Assembly: GCA_030040955.1 (NCBI GenBank) | Contig: JASHSH010000317.1 | Coordinates: forward strand, 1 to 22,093 | Length of the DNA stretch: 22,093 bases | Direction of reading: 5' to 3' | Source: Rhodospirillales bacterium | GTDB taxonomy: Bacteria > Pseudomonadota > Alphaproteobacteria > Rhodospirillales > Magnetospirillaceae | In this document: in pieces, positions 7,665 to 14,789 of the stretch | How the letters are laid out: every line of letters begins with the position of its first letter | Numbering within the stretch: the stretch's first letter is position 1 | The notes under the pieces: generated by a model | Database searches by the model: none | Seen by the model: the letters and a program-made list of their open reading frames with translations, nothing else | What the model was told of the DNA's origin: nothing | Made by a program: the position numbers and the translations under genes

Positions 7665-7838
7665 TCAACAGTGACAGTCGCAATTGTCGAGCGCCACGAC
7701 GTGATGGATGCCGAGCGCCTGATCGGCGATCACCTTCTCTATCCGCTTGCGCAGATCGTCGTTCTTGATCACCACCTCGCCCTTGGGTCCGATACTGATC
7801 TGGTCCTTCTTCACGTTGACTTCGGGAACTTTGGCCAT
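7665..7838 (-). CDS. Candidate RiPP precursor peptide B, C-terminal NCDCHC
   Basis: A 57-residue peptide of no family I recognise. Residues 11-34 run KDQISIGPKG, then EVVIKNDDLR, then KRIE, and match the same positions of peptide A at 18 of 24 places. The C-terminus is LDNCDCHC and the stop follows the last Cys directly. The N-terminal part looks like a leader (two strand-like stretches, then a charged helix) and the Cys/Asp/His tail like a core. AGGAGG (7847-7852) lies 8 bases before the ATG and overlaps the stop codon of peptide A, so the two are translationally linked. No Gly-Gly protease site and no signal peptide are seen. The precursor role is inferred from the adjacent radical SAM gene. 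Confidence 0.82.
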   Translation of the reverse strand: MAKVPEVNVKKDQISIGPKGEVVIKNDDLRKRIEKVIADQALGIHHVVALDNCDCHC

Positions 7839-7846
7839 CGCCGAGT

Positions 7847-7852
7847 CCTCCT
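7847..7852 (-). promoter_or_regulatory. Strong Shine-Dalgarno of peptide B, overlapping the stop of peptide A
   Basis: On the minus strand, AGGAGG follows the T of peptide A's TAG stop (7851-7853) and lies 8 bases before the ATG at 7838. This supports the short reading frame as a genuine, well-expressed gene coupled to peptide A. Confidence 0.8.
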
Positions 7853-8036
7853 AGTTTCCGCCGCAGTGGCAGTCGCAATTGTCCAGAAAGTCGGCCGGAT
7901 CGTTGTGCGAGAGCCCCGGGGTGGCCAGGAACCGCTCGACCTTCTTGCGCAGCTCGTCGTTCTTGATGACCACTTCGCCCTTCGGATTGATGCCGATCTG
8001 TTCCTTCATTACGGGAACCGCTGGGGGTCTTGCCAT
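7851..8036 (-). CDS. Candidate RiPP precursor peptide A, C-terminal NCDCHCGGN
   Basis: A 61-residue peptide with the same layout as peptide B: a leader-like stretch at 11-34 (KEQIGINPKG, EVVIKNDELR, KKVE), a variable linker of about 16 residues, then LDNCDCHC followed by GGN. Codons for the shared leader differ from those in peptide B at several silent positions, so the likeness is kept at protein level. The linkers (ATPGLSHNDPADF against ADQALGIHHVVA) have diverged. GAGGTGA at 8041-8047 lies 4 bases before the ATG, and a second AAGGAG overlaps the radical SAM stop. The gene starts 17 bases after that stop, so it is in the same operon. Alternatives: a small metal-binding peptide, modified or not. 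Confidence 0.85.
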   Translation of the reverse strand: MARPPAVPVMKEQIGINPKGEVVIKNDELRKKVERFLATPGLSHNDPADFLDNCDCHCGGN

Positions 8037-8040
8037 GGCG

Positions 8041-8054
8041 TCACCTCGCTCCTT
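8041..8054 (-). promoter_or_regulatory. Double Shine-Dalgarno in front of peptide A
   Basis: Minus-strand AAGGAG (8049-8054) overlaps the radical SAM stop codon and is followed by GAGGTGA (8041-8047), which ends 4 bases before the ATG at 8036. Such a strong site is consistent with a peptide made in excess over its modifying enzyme. Confidence 0.7.
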
Positions 8055-9013
8055 CAGATTGCATAGCCGTTCAACGGGCATTTGAGCGTCTCCGCGTCCC
8101 CGGTCGCGAATCCCCGCACCCAGGGGGCGAGACGCGCATCGTCGATCTCGAGCGAGCCGTCCGGCAGCAGCCGGCCGATCGAATGCCGGTCGTTCTGGAA
8201 CGAGATCGTGCATTTCGCCAGGCGGCCGTCGGGGCGCACCAGCAGCGAATTCGGCCGGCTCGCATAGCAGATCGTCTCCGGGAAGTTGGAGAGGTTCCGC
8301 TTGCCGAGCCGGCTCGACAGTTCGGCGATGATCTCGTGCTCGCGGTCGCGGTCGACATAGACCTTCTGTCCGGCGAGCGCGCCGCTGAAATCCTCGATGC
8401 ATTTGAAATGCACCTTGAATCTTGGATCGTCGAGCAGTTCTTGCTGGAGGACCGGCAGCAGGCTGGAGACGTCCTTGCGGCCGTCGACGGTGAAATGCAC
8501 GCGTAGCGTGACCTCGAAACGGTGATCGGTGCTCTTCATGTGGCGCAGATGGCCCATGATCCGGTCGTAGGTTCCGCTTCCGTCGCGCTTGACCCGCGTC
8601 CGGTTATGCTCCTCGCGGTCGCCGTCGAGCGAAATCTGGTAGCGGTCCACGCCGGCCTCGGACAGTTCGTCGAACAACCGTTCCGTGAGCAGAACGGCGT
8701 TCGTCGTCACCGACGCGGTGAAATCCACGCCGCGCGCCTGCGCTTCCGCGCTCGCGTACCGGGTCACGTCGAGCACGATATCGCTCGCCGCAAGCGGCTC
8801 GCCGCCGAACCAGGAAATCGAGAGATGCGTGAGGCCGGGCATGCGGTGGGCGAGCAGGTTCTTCACGCCAGCGACCACTTCCGGCTTCATGCGCCCGACC
8901 TTGAAATCCTCGTAGCAATAGGTGCAACGCAGATTGCACTTCTCGGTCGAGAGCAGGATCAGATGTTGGTGCCGGTTGTCGAGCGCGCCGAACAGCGCCG
9001 CTTCGTCGAACAT
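8054..9013 (-). CDS. Radical SAM peptide-modifying enzyme with truncated SPASM (twitch-type) domain
   Basis: A 319-residue radical SAM protein. The 4Fe-4S/SAM motif is CNLRCTYC (Cys26, Cys30, Cys33), followed by WFGGEP (GGEP 70-73), a TTNAVLL strand and QISLDGDREEHNRTR (127-140). The C-terminus has Cys249-x13-Gly263-x4-Cys268, the first half of the SPASM pattern, and one further Cys312. A full SPASM would have more cysteines, so one auxiliary cluster at most is likely. No separate peptide-recognition (RRE) domain is visible. Relatives install thioether or carbon-carbon links in peptides; the two small Cys-rich peptides directly downstream are the obvious substrates. The ATG at 9013 is 7 bases after GGAGGG; an upstream in-frame GTG at 9046 lacks support. 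Confidence 0.93.
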   Translation of the reverse strand: MFDEAALFGALDNRHQHLILLSTEKCNLRCTYCYEDFKVGRMKPEVVAGVKNLLAHRMPGLTHLSISWFGGEPLAASDIVLDVTRYASAEAQARGVDFTASVTTNAVLLTERLFDELSEAGVDRYQISLDGDREEHNRTRVKRDGSGTYDRIMGHLRHMKSTDHRFEVTLRVHFTVDGRKDVSSLLPVLQQELLDDPRFKVHFKCIEDFSGALAGQKVYVDRDREHEIIAELSSRLGKRNLSNFPETICYASRPNSLLVRPDGRLAKCTISFQNDRHSIGRLLPDGSLEIDDARLAPWVRGFATGDAETLKCPLNGYAI

Positions 9014-9019
9014 CGTGGC

Positions 9020-9100
9020 ACCCTCCCCCCGTTGCCACTCACGCACGTATTACATGCAATCACTAATCGTATAGGTTGTAAAGGAAAAGATTGCGCGGCG
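9020..9100 (-). promoter_or_regulatory. AT-rich leader/promoter island of the radical SAM operon
   Basis: The region upstream of the radical SAM gene is markedly AT-rich (about 9047-9092) in very GC-rich surroundings. On the minus strand it holds TTTACA, CTATACGAT and TGTAATAC stretches and an imperfect palindrome, ATTACATGCAAT (9049-9060, plus strand). No -35/-10 pair has ideal spacing, so exact elements are not assigned. Confidence 0.35.
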
Positions 9101-9104
9101 GGTC

Positions 9105-9133
9105 TTGGCGCGATCCATCGGGTGGCATATATC
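9105..9133 (+). promoter_or_regulatory. Candidate sigma70 promoter of the Bcr/CflA transporter gene
   Basis: TTGGCG (9105-9110), a 17-base spacer and TATATC (9128-9133) form a good match for a housekeeping promoter, with transcription starting near 9140. The resulting leader of about 65 bases contains a strong hairpin. Confidence 0.5.
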
Positions 9134-9151
9134 CGACATGCGCGTGTGCGC

Positions 9152-9178
9152 GGCGCGGGACCTCAACGGTCCCGCGCC
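9152..9178 (+). promoter_or_regulatory. Perfect 11-bp hairpin in the transporter leader
   Basis: Bases 9152-9162 (GGCGCGGGACC) pair perfectly with 9168-9178 (GGTCCCGCGCC) around the loop TCAAC. The hairpin lies after the candidate promoter and about 26 bases before the start codon. No T-run follows. It may control mRNA stability, act as an attenuator, or be an operator in DNA form. Confidence 0.5.
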
Positions 9179-9204
9179 TCGTTTGCGGGATGCGGAGTGG
9201 CGGC

Positions 9205-10503
9205 ATGTCCGGCGAGCAAGGCGAGGCCGCGATGGGAAACTCCGCGCAAGCCGGCGATCTGGCCGCCGGGACCGGGGCCGGCAGCCGCGCGGCCAACCCG
9301 CCCGTCCGCTTCCTGCGCAATGCGGTGATCCTCGGCCTGCTGACCGCGATCGGCCCCTTCGCCATCGACATGTATCTGCCCGCGCTGCCCTCGATCGGCG
9401 CGAGCCTGGGCGCCGATTCGGGCGCGGTGCTGATGAGCATGACCGCCTTCTTCGTCAGCTTCGCCGCGTTCCAGCTGGTGTTCGGGCCGCTCTCCGACAT
9501 GATCGGCCGCAAGCCGCCGCTCTATGTCGGCATCGCGCTGTTTGCACTCGCCAGCATCGGCTGCGCGCTGGCCGGCGACGTGCGCACGCTGATCCTGTTC
9601 CGCGCGCTCCAGGGCGTGGGCGGAGCGGCGGGAATCGTGATCCCGCGGGCGATCGTGCGCGATCTGCACCGGGGCGTGGACGAAGCGCGGCTGCTCTCGC
9701 TGCTCATGCTGGTGTTCAGCGTCTCGCCGCTGCTCGCGCCGCTGGTCGGCAGCCAGGTGGTCGAGCTGGCGAGCTGGCGCGGCGTGTTCTGGCTGGTCTG
9801 CGCGCTCGCCCTGCTCGCGCTGCTGATGCTGGCGCTCGCCGTGCGCGAGACGCGGCCCTCCGCCCAGCGCAGCGGCCGCGGCTTCGCCGGCGTGTTCGAG
9901 GCCTGCGGCAAGCTCGCGCGCGATCCGCGGTTTCTCGGCATGACCTTCATCGGCGGGTTCGCGCTCTCGGGTTTCTTCGTGTTCCTGTCGAACTCGTCCT
10001 TCGTGATGATGGGCCGCTACCATTTCACCGCGACCGAATACAGCCTCGCCTTCTCGGTCAACGCCGCCGCCTTCTTCTTCACCTCGCAGTTCAACGGATG
10101 GCTGGGCGCGCGGTTCGGGCTCGCCGCGATGGTGCGCCCGGCGCTCTGGGGCTACGCCGCCGCGCTTGCCGTGATGTGCGTCCTCGCCGCGGCCGGGGTC
10201 GACAATTACTGGGCGGTCGGCGCGCCCTTCTTCATCAGCAACGCGTTCCTCGGTCTGGTCATGCCGGTGACCTCGGTCCTGGCGCTCGACGCGCACGGGC
10301 CGATCGCTGGCACGGCTGCCTCGCTGTTGAGCACGCTGCAACTCGCCGTCGGCGCGGCCGTGATGGCGATCAGCGGAAAATTCGCCGACGGCACCCTGGC
10401 GCCGATGGTCTATGCCATCGCCGTCTGCGGTCTGGCCGCCTTCGCTACTGGCATGGTGACGCCGATCGTCGGACGAAGCGCGGGCGCCGCGCCGGGCGGA
10501 TGA
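9205..10503 (+). CDS. Bcr/CflA-type MFS drug-efflux transporter
   Basis: A 432-residue, 12-helix MFS exporter of the DHA1 group. TM1 ends in IGPFAIDMYLPALP, which is the Bcr/CflA signature, followed by the loop motif GPLSDMIGRKP (94-104) and GVGGAAGIVIPRAIVRDL in TM5. The family exports drugs such as bicyclomycin and small peptides or amino acids. The ATG at 9205 is 7 bases after GGAG; the ATGs at 9190 and 9232 are alternatives, and the latter also has a GAGG. It is divergent from the radical SAM operon and overlaps the GT9 gene at its end (ATGA), so export of a modified peptide is possible but unproven. Confidence 0.92.
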   Translation: MSGEQGEAAMGNSAQAGDLAAGTGAGSRAANPPVRFLRNAVILGLLTAIGPFAIDMYLPALPSIGASLGADSGAVLMSMTAFFVSFAAFQLVFGPLSDMIGRKPPLYVGIALFALASIGCALAGDVRTLILFRALQGVGGAAGIVIPRAIVRDLHRGVDEARLLSLLMLVFSVSPLLAPLVGSQVVELASWRGVFWLVCALALLALLMLALAVRETRPSAQRSGRGFAGVFEACGKLARDPRFLGMTFIGGFALSGFFVFLSNSSFVMMGRYHFTATEYSLAFSVNAAAFFFTSQFNGWLGARFGLAAMVRPALWGYAAALAVMCVLAAAGVDNYWAVGAPFFISNAFLGLVMPVTSVLALDAHGPIAGTAASLLSTLQLAVGAAVMAISGKFADGTLAPMVYAIAVCGLAAFATGMVTPIVGRSAGAAPGG

Positions 10504-11516
10504 ACGGCGCCACGGGAGGCGAGGCGACGCGCGGCGTCCTGGTCTATGTCGGCATGGACCTGATCGGCGACGCGGTGATGAAGCTGCCTTTCGTGTTCGG
10601 CCTGCGCGCGGCGTTCCCCACCGCGCGCATCACCTGGCTCGCCGGCATCGGCGGGTCCGTCTTCGCCCGCGAGATCGCGCCGCTGGTCGCCGGGCAGATC
10701 GACGAGGTGGTGGAGAATGCCGGCATCGGCCGCTCGCTCGACGAGCTGTTCGCCTGGCGCCGTCCGATCGCGGGGCGCGAATTCGACCTGGTGATCGACA
10801 CCCAGCGCCTCGTGCGCACCACGCTCACCCTGCGGCGCATCCGCCACCGCCGCTTCGTCTCCGGCGCGGCCGGATATCTTTTCTCGGACCTCCGCCCCAA
10901 GGGCTGGCCGCGTACTTGGCGCAAGCCCCCTTCGGTCGCCGGACAGCTCCGCCTTCTGCTCGAACTGGCGAGCGGGCGGCCGATGGCGCCGATGCCGTTG
11001 CTGCCCAAGGATGCGGAGACCGAGCGCGTGCTCGACGCGCTGCTGCCGTCCGGCCCCGTCTATGTCGGGCTGGTGCCCGGCGCGAGCATGCCGCGCAAAT
11101 GCTGGCCGCTGGAGCGGTTCGTGGCGCTGGCGCGCGATCTCGCCGCGCGCGAGCGCGTACCCGTGTTCGTCCTCGGCCCGGCCGAGGCGGGATGGGCGGA
11201 AGGCGTGCGCGCCGCCTTGCCGGAGGCGCTGCTCCCGCTGCAATCCGTCGAGCGGATCACGCCCGCTCTGACCATGGCGCTGGGCCGCCGGCTCGCCGCC
11301 GCGGTGGCCAATGATTGCGGCCCCGCGCACATGCTGGCGACCGCGAACATCCCCATGGTCTCGCTATTCGGCCCGACACGGGCGGAGAAATTCGCGCCCG
11401 CCACGCCGCGCCTCACCGTGATCGAGGCGCGGAGCTGGGGCGGCGAGGAGATGGAGCGCATCCCCGTCGGAGCGGTGTGGACGGCGCTGGAGGAATGGCT
11501 GACGGCGTCCCACTGA
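10500..11516 (+). CDS. Glycosyltransferase family 9 (heptosyltransferase-like)
   Basis: A 338-residue GT9 protein, the group that adds heptose or related sugars to lipopolysaccharide core. Recognisable parts are the N-terminal GDAVMKLPFVFGLRAAFP (23-40), the nucleotide-sugar site around VPGASMPRKCWPLERF (192-207) and the family motif NDCGPAHMLATANIPMVSLF (271-290) followed by GPT. The more usual residue is Ser where Cys273 stands. The ATG overlaps the transporter stop by four bases (ATGA), so translation is coupled. The acceptor sugar is unknown. It may work on the cell-surface polysaccharide at the inner face of the inner membrane. Confidence 0.9.
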   Translation: MNGATGGEATRGVLVYVGMDLIGDAVMKLPFVFGLRAAFPTARITWLAGIGGSVFAREIAPLVAGQIDEVVENAGIGRSLDELFAWRRPIAGREFDLVIDTQRLVRTTLTLRRIRHRRFVSGAAGYLFSDLRPKGWPRTWRKPPSVAGQLRLLLELASGRPMAPMPLLPKDAETERVLDALLPSGPVYVGLVPGASMPRKCWPLERFVALARDLAARERVPVFVLGPAEAGWAEGVRAALPEALLPLQSVERITPALTMALGRRLAAAVANDCGPAHMLATANIPMVSLFGPTRAEKFAPATPRLTVIEARSWGGEEMERIPVGAVWTALEEWLTASH

Positions 11517-11605
11517 TGCCCGGCCGGGCGCCCGTGGGACCGCGCCAGCGCGCTTGACCCCGAGCTCGGCTCCGCTGCAAATACCCGACGCGCCGGCCGG
11601 CGGGC

Positions 11606-12682
11606 GTGCAAGGGAAAATCGCCGGAAACGGGGAGGAACGAGCCATCGCGACGCTGCTGCCAACAACCCTGGTCGGGAGCTATCCGCAGCCCGACTGGCT
11701 GATCGACCGGGCGAAGCTCGCCGGCCGGTTCCCGCCGCGCGTGCGCGCGCGCGAACTGTGGCGGGTCGATCCGCAATGGCTCGATCAGGCGCAGGACGAC
11801 GCCACCCTGCTCGCCATCCGCGACCAGGAGCGCGCCGGCCTCGACATCGTCACCGACGGCGAGATGCGCCGCGAGAGCTATTCCAACCGCTTCGCCACCG
11901 CGCTCGCCGGGGTCGATATCGACAATCCGGGCACCGCGCTCGACCGCAGCGGGCATCCCAACCCGGTGCCGCGCGTGGTCGGGACGATCCGCCGCACGCG
12001 CCCGGTCGAGGTGCGCGACGTCGAGTTCCTGCGCGCCAACACGAAGCGCCCGATCAAGATGACGGTGCCGGGCGCCTTCACCATGGCGCAGCAGGCGCAG
12101 GACGACTACTACAAGGACGAGGTTGCGCTGGCGATGGCCTATGCGGCGGCAGTGAACGAGGAGATCAAGGACCTGTTCCGCGCCGGCGCCGACATCGTGC
12201 AGATCGACGAGCCGTATCTCCAGGCGCGGCCCGAAAAGGCCAAGCGCTTCGGCGTGCAGGTGGTGAACCGCGCGCTGGAAGGCGTGAGCGGGCCGACCGT
12301 GCTGCATATCTGCTTCGGTTACGCCGCCATCATCCACCAGCGGCCCTCGGGCTATTCCTTCCTGCCCGAGCTGGAGGCGAGCGCGGTACGCCAGGTCTCG
12401 ATCGAAACGGCGCAGTCGAAGCTCGACTGCGCGGTGCTGGAGAAGCTTCCCTCCAAGACCATCTTGCTCGGCGTGCTCGACTTGTCCGACATGGCGGTGG
12501 AGACACCGGCGATGGTGGCCGCGCGCATCCTGCGCGCGTTGCCGCACGTGCCGGCCGAACGCATCGTGGTCGCGCCCGACTGTGGACTGAAATATCTGCC
12601 GCGCGAGGTGGCGTACGGAAAGATGTGCGCGATGGTCGAAGGCGCCGCCATCGTCCGCCGCGAGCTGACCGGATCGGCCTGA
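11606..12682 (+). CDS. Short MetE-like (cobalamin-independent methionine synthase family) methyltransferase
   Basis: A 358-residue protein (counted from GTG 11606) similar to the C-terminal catalytic half of MetE. The likely zinc ligands are His234 and Cys236 (LHICFGY), Glu267 (SIET) and Cys326 (PDCGLK); the DEP motif (201-203) corresponds to the MetE substrate site. The N-terminal half of full MetE is absent, as in many free-standing homologues that transfer methyl groups in methionine or related thiol metabolism. The GTG at 11606 has a poor ribosome-binding site. GGAGG (11632-11636) stands 8 bases before an in-frame ATC at 11645, giving IATLLPTTLVGSYPQP, where homologues would be expected to begin. 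The true start is therefore uncertain. Confidence 0.87.
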   Translation: MQGKIAGNGEERAIATLLPTTLVGSYPQPDWLIDRAKLAGRFPPRVRARELWRVDPQWLDQAQDDATLLAIRDQERAGLDIVTDGEMRRESYSNRFATALAGVDIDNPGTALDRSGHPNPVPRVVGTIRRTRPVEVRDVEFLRANTKRPIKMTVPGAFTMAQQAQDDYYKDEVALAMAYAAAVNEEIKDLFRAGADIVQIDEPYLQARPEKAKRFGVQVVNRALEGVSGPTVLHICFGYAAIIHQRPSGYSFLPELEASAVRQVSIETAQSKLDCAVLEKLPSKTILLGVLDLSDMAVETPAMVAARILRALPHVPAERIVVAPDCGLKYLPREVAYGKMCAMVEGAAIVRRELTGSA

Positions 12683-12710
12683 GCGGAGACGGCGGCGCCT
12701 CGCGCGGAAC

Positions 12711-13133
12711 TCAGGCGGTAAGCGACAGCGCCTTGCGGGTGGCCCGGTCGAGATGGCCGGTCACCTTGAGCCCGCGATCCTTCTGGAAGGCTTCCAGCGC
12801 CTTGGTCGTGTCGCGGCCCCAGATGCCGTCGATGGCGATCTTGGCGCCCTGATCGTCGAGCGCGGTCTGCATCTGCTCGACCGCGTGGCGGGAGAGCGTC
12901 TTGGGCTTGGGCGCTTGCGCCGCGGCGGCCTTGGTCGTGGCGGTCACGGCGGGCTTCGCCGTCATCGCGTCGGACTTGGCCGGCGCGGCGGCGGCCGGCG
13001 CGGGCGTCTGGGTCACCTTGGCGACCGGCGCGGCGGCGGGCGAAGGCGGACTGTCGGCGAGCGCGGACGCGCCAAAGGAAAGCAAGGCTGCGGCGAAGAT
13101 TCCCGCGGTCACTGCGCCAATCATGTTCTTCAT
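12711..13133 (-). CDS. Secreted peptidoglycan-binding-domain protein
   Basis: A 140-residue exported protein. Residues 1-26 are a signal peptide (cleavage near ALA-DSP). Residues about 27-78 form an Ala/Pro/Lys/Thr-rich linker of low complexity. Residues about 80-138 are a PG_binding_1 three-helix domain with VEQMQTALDDQGAKIAIDGI and WGRDTTKALEAFQKDRGL. No enzymatic domain is present, so it probably only anchors to, or senses, the cell wall. The ATG at 13133 follows TAGGAG at 7 bases. It is convergent with the MetE-like gene and stands apart from ppx by 134 bases with no recognisable element. Confidence 0.9.
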   Translation of the reverse strand: MKNMIGAVTAGIFAAALLSFGASALADSPPSPAAAPVAKVTQTPAPAAAAPAKSDAMTAKPAVTATTKAAAAQAPKPKTLSRHAVEQMQTALDDQGAKIAIDGIWGRDTTKALEAFQKDRGLKVTGHLDRATRKALSLTA

Positions 13134-13267
13134 CTCGGATCTCCTAGGCTGGCGGGCGTGCCGCGTCGCGCGGGCGCGGCGCCCGGACGGACAGGCCGTC
13201 AGCCAAGCACATCCCGCCTCGCCACGAGATGTCCGCGAGATGAAGGATCGTTAATCCGGGGCCGAAT

Positions 13268-14785
13268 CTATTGCTTGGTCCGGCGCATCTCGAAGCGGTC
13301 CGCGCCAGCCAGCCTGGCGAGCCGGTCGTAGCGCCGGTCGAGCAGGTCCGGGGCGAAGGCGGGGTCCGATTCGGGCACGTTCAACACCAGCGCGTCGCCA
13401 GAGTGCCGCAGGCGGGTGTTCTCCAGCAGGCCGGGCACGCCGCCCGACACGGTGTGGCCGAGACGCAGCAGCAAGCCGATGATGCGGGCGCGCCGCTCGT
13501 CCTCGTCGTTGAGCAGGCCGAGCACCTCGCGCACCTCTTCCGGTTCCTCGCCGTTCTCGTAGCGGGCGTAGACGGCGAGCGCCAGGGCCGCGCGGTCGCG
13601 ATGGTCGAGCCCCATCACCGGCAGGCGGATCACGCGCAGGAAGGCCTGCTCGGCGCGATAGTCGGGATGCTCGCTCCAGAACAGATCGCCGAGCAGGCAG
13701 GCGGCCTGGCGCAGCCGGCGCTGCGGCGCGGGCTCACGCGGAAACAAGGGCTGCATCCAGGCGAACAGTTCCTCGCCATGCGCCGGAAACCGGCCCTGCT
13801 GGCGCGCCATATGCTCGCAGGCGGCGATCAGCGGGTCCTGGCTGCGCAGCGATTCGGGCAGGCGGCGGTAGAACTGACCCTCGCGCATGCCGTAGACCGA
13901 GAAGACGAGCTGCGAGCAGCGCCCGTGCTCGATCACCTTCTTGAGCAGCAGCGCTGCCAACGGCAGATGCGGCACGCGCTTGCGCGAGAGCCCCGGAATC
14001 TTCTCGAGCGATTTGCGGCTCTGGCGCGCGATCAGGCCGAGCAGATCGACGGCGCCGGCGCGTTCGAGCGTGAAATTGTCGAGCACGTGCAGCGGATGCT
14101 TGGTTTGCTCGATGCCGATGCGGGCGAGCGAGCGCCAGGCGCCGCCCACCGCGAACACCTGCCGCCCCTGCTGCCTGGCCAGCCAGTCGACCTTGGCGAA
14201 ATGCTTGTCGATCAGCGCCTCCGCGCGCTTCGGATCGTCGCCCGAGGCCTCGCCGAGGCGCAGCAGGCCGAGCGGCAGCGTGGCGGCGCCATTGCCGATG
14301 CGGCCCTTGTCGAGCGCCACCAGCTCGAGGCTGCCGCCGCCGAGATCGGCGACAAGGCCGTCGGCATGGGGCTGCGCGCACAGCACGCCCGAGGCGGCGA
14401 GCCGCGCCTCCTCCTCGCCGCTGAGCACGCTGACCGGCGCGCGCCAGCGCCGTTCGATCTCGCGCGCGAAGGATGCTCCGTCGCTCGCCTCGCGCACCGC
14501 CGCGGTGGCGAGGATATCCAGCGTGCCCGCCCGCATCGCGCGGGCGAGCCGGATGAAGCGGCCGATCGCGGCCAGCGCCGGATCGACGCCCTCGGGATTG
14601 AGCCGGCCGCTGGATTCGAGGCCGAGCGCGAGCGCGCACACAGCCTTCTCGTTGAACAGCACGATCGGCGTGCGGGCGAGCCCGTCATAGACGACCAGGC
14701 GGATGGAATTGGAGCCGATGTCGATGATGGCGAGGTGCTGCCGCGCGCTGGCGCTGGCACCCGCCTCGATGGCCGCCGCCGGCAT
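13268..14785 (-). CDS. ppx: Exopolyphosphatase / guanosine pentaphosphatase (Ppx/GppA)
   Basis: A 505-residue member of the actin-like ATPase superfamily that removes phosphate from polyphosphate ends or from pppGpp. The phosphate motifs are IIDIGSNSIRLVVYD near residue 20 and DLGGGSLELV near 148. The catalytic Glu region is LSGEEEARLAASGVL. The C-terminal 200 residues form the HD-like region of the longer Ppx/GppA proteins. The ATG at 14785 is adjacent to an in-frame GTG at 14788. It begins 4 bases after the ppk stop, so the two genes that make and break polyphosphate are one operon. Confidence 0.95.
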   Translation of the reverse strand: MPAAAIEAGASASARQHLAIIDIGSNSIRLVVYDGLARTPIVLFNEKAVCALALGLESSGRLNPEGVDPALAAIGRFIRLARAMRAGTLDILATAAVREASDGASFAREIERRWRAPVSVLSGEEEARLAASGVLCAQPHADGLVADLGGGSLELVALDKGRIGNGAATLPLGLLRLGEASGDDPKRAEALIDKHFAKVDWLARQQGRQVFAVGGAWRSLARIGIEQTKHPLHVLDNFTLERAGAVDLLGLIARQSRKSLEKIPGLSRKRVPHLPLAALLLKKVIEHGRCSQLVFSVYGMREGQFYRRLPESLRSQDPLIAACEHMARQQGRFPAHGEELFAWMQPLFPREPAPQRRLRQAACLLGDLFWSEHPDYRAEQAFLRVIRLPVMGLDHRDRAALALAVYARYENGEEPEEVREVLGLLNDEDERRARIIGLLLRLGHTVSGGVPGLLENTRLRHSGDALVLNVPESDPAFAPDLLDRRYDRLARLAGADRFEMRRTKQ

Positions 14786-14789
14786 CACG

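Noticed and set aside
9163..10341. A 392-codon minus-strand frame opposite the Bcr/CflA transporter
   Set aside because: Its composition is Glu/Arg/His-rich low complexity, and the plus-strand frame has 12 clear membrane segments.
11518..11529. Palindrome GCCCGGCCGGGC after the GT9 stop
   Set aside because: It has no loop or T-run and is a simple G/C word that occurs often at this base composition.
11554..11584. TTGACC as the -35 of a promoter for the MetE-like gene
   Set aside because: No acceptable -10 follows at 16-18 bases (GCAAAT/CAAATA are poor), so it was not listed as a feature.
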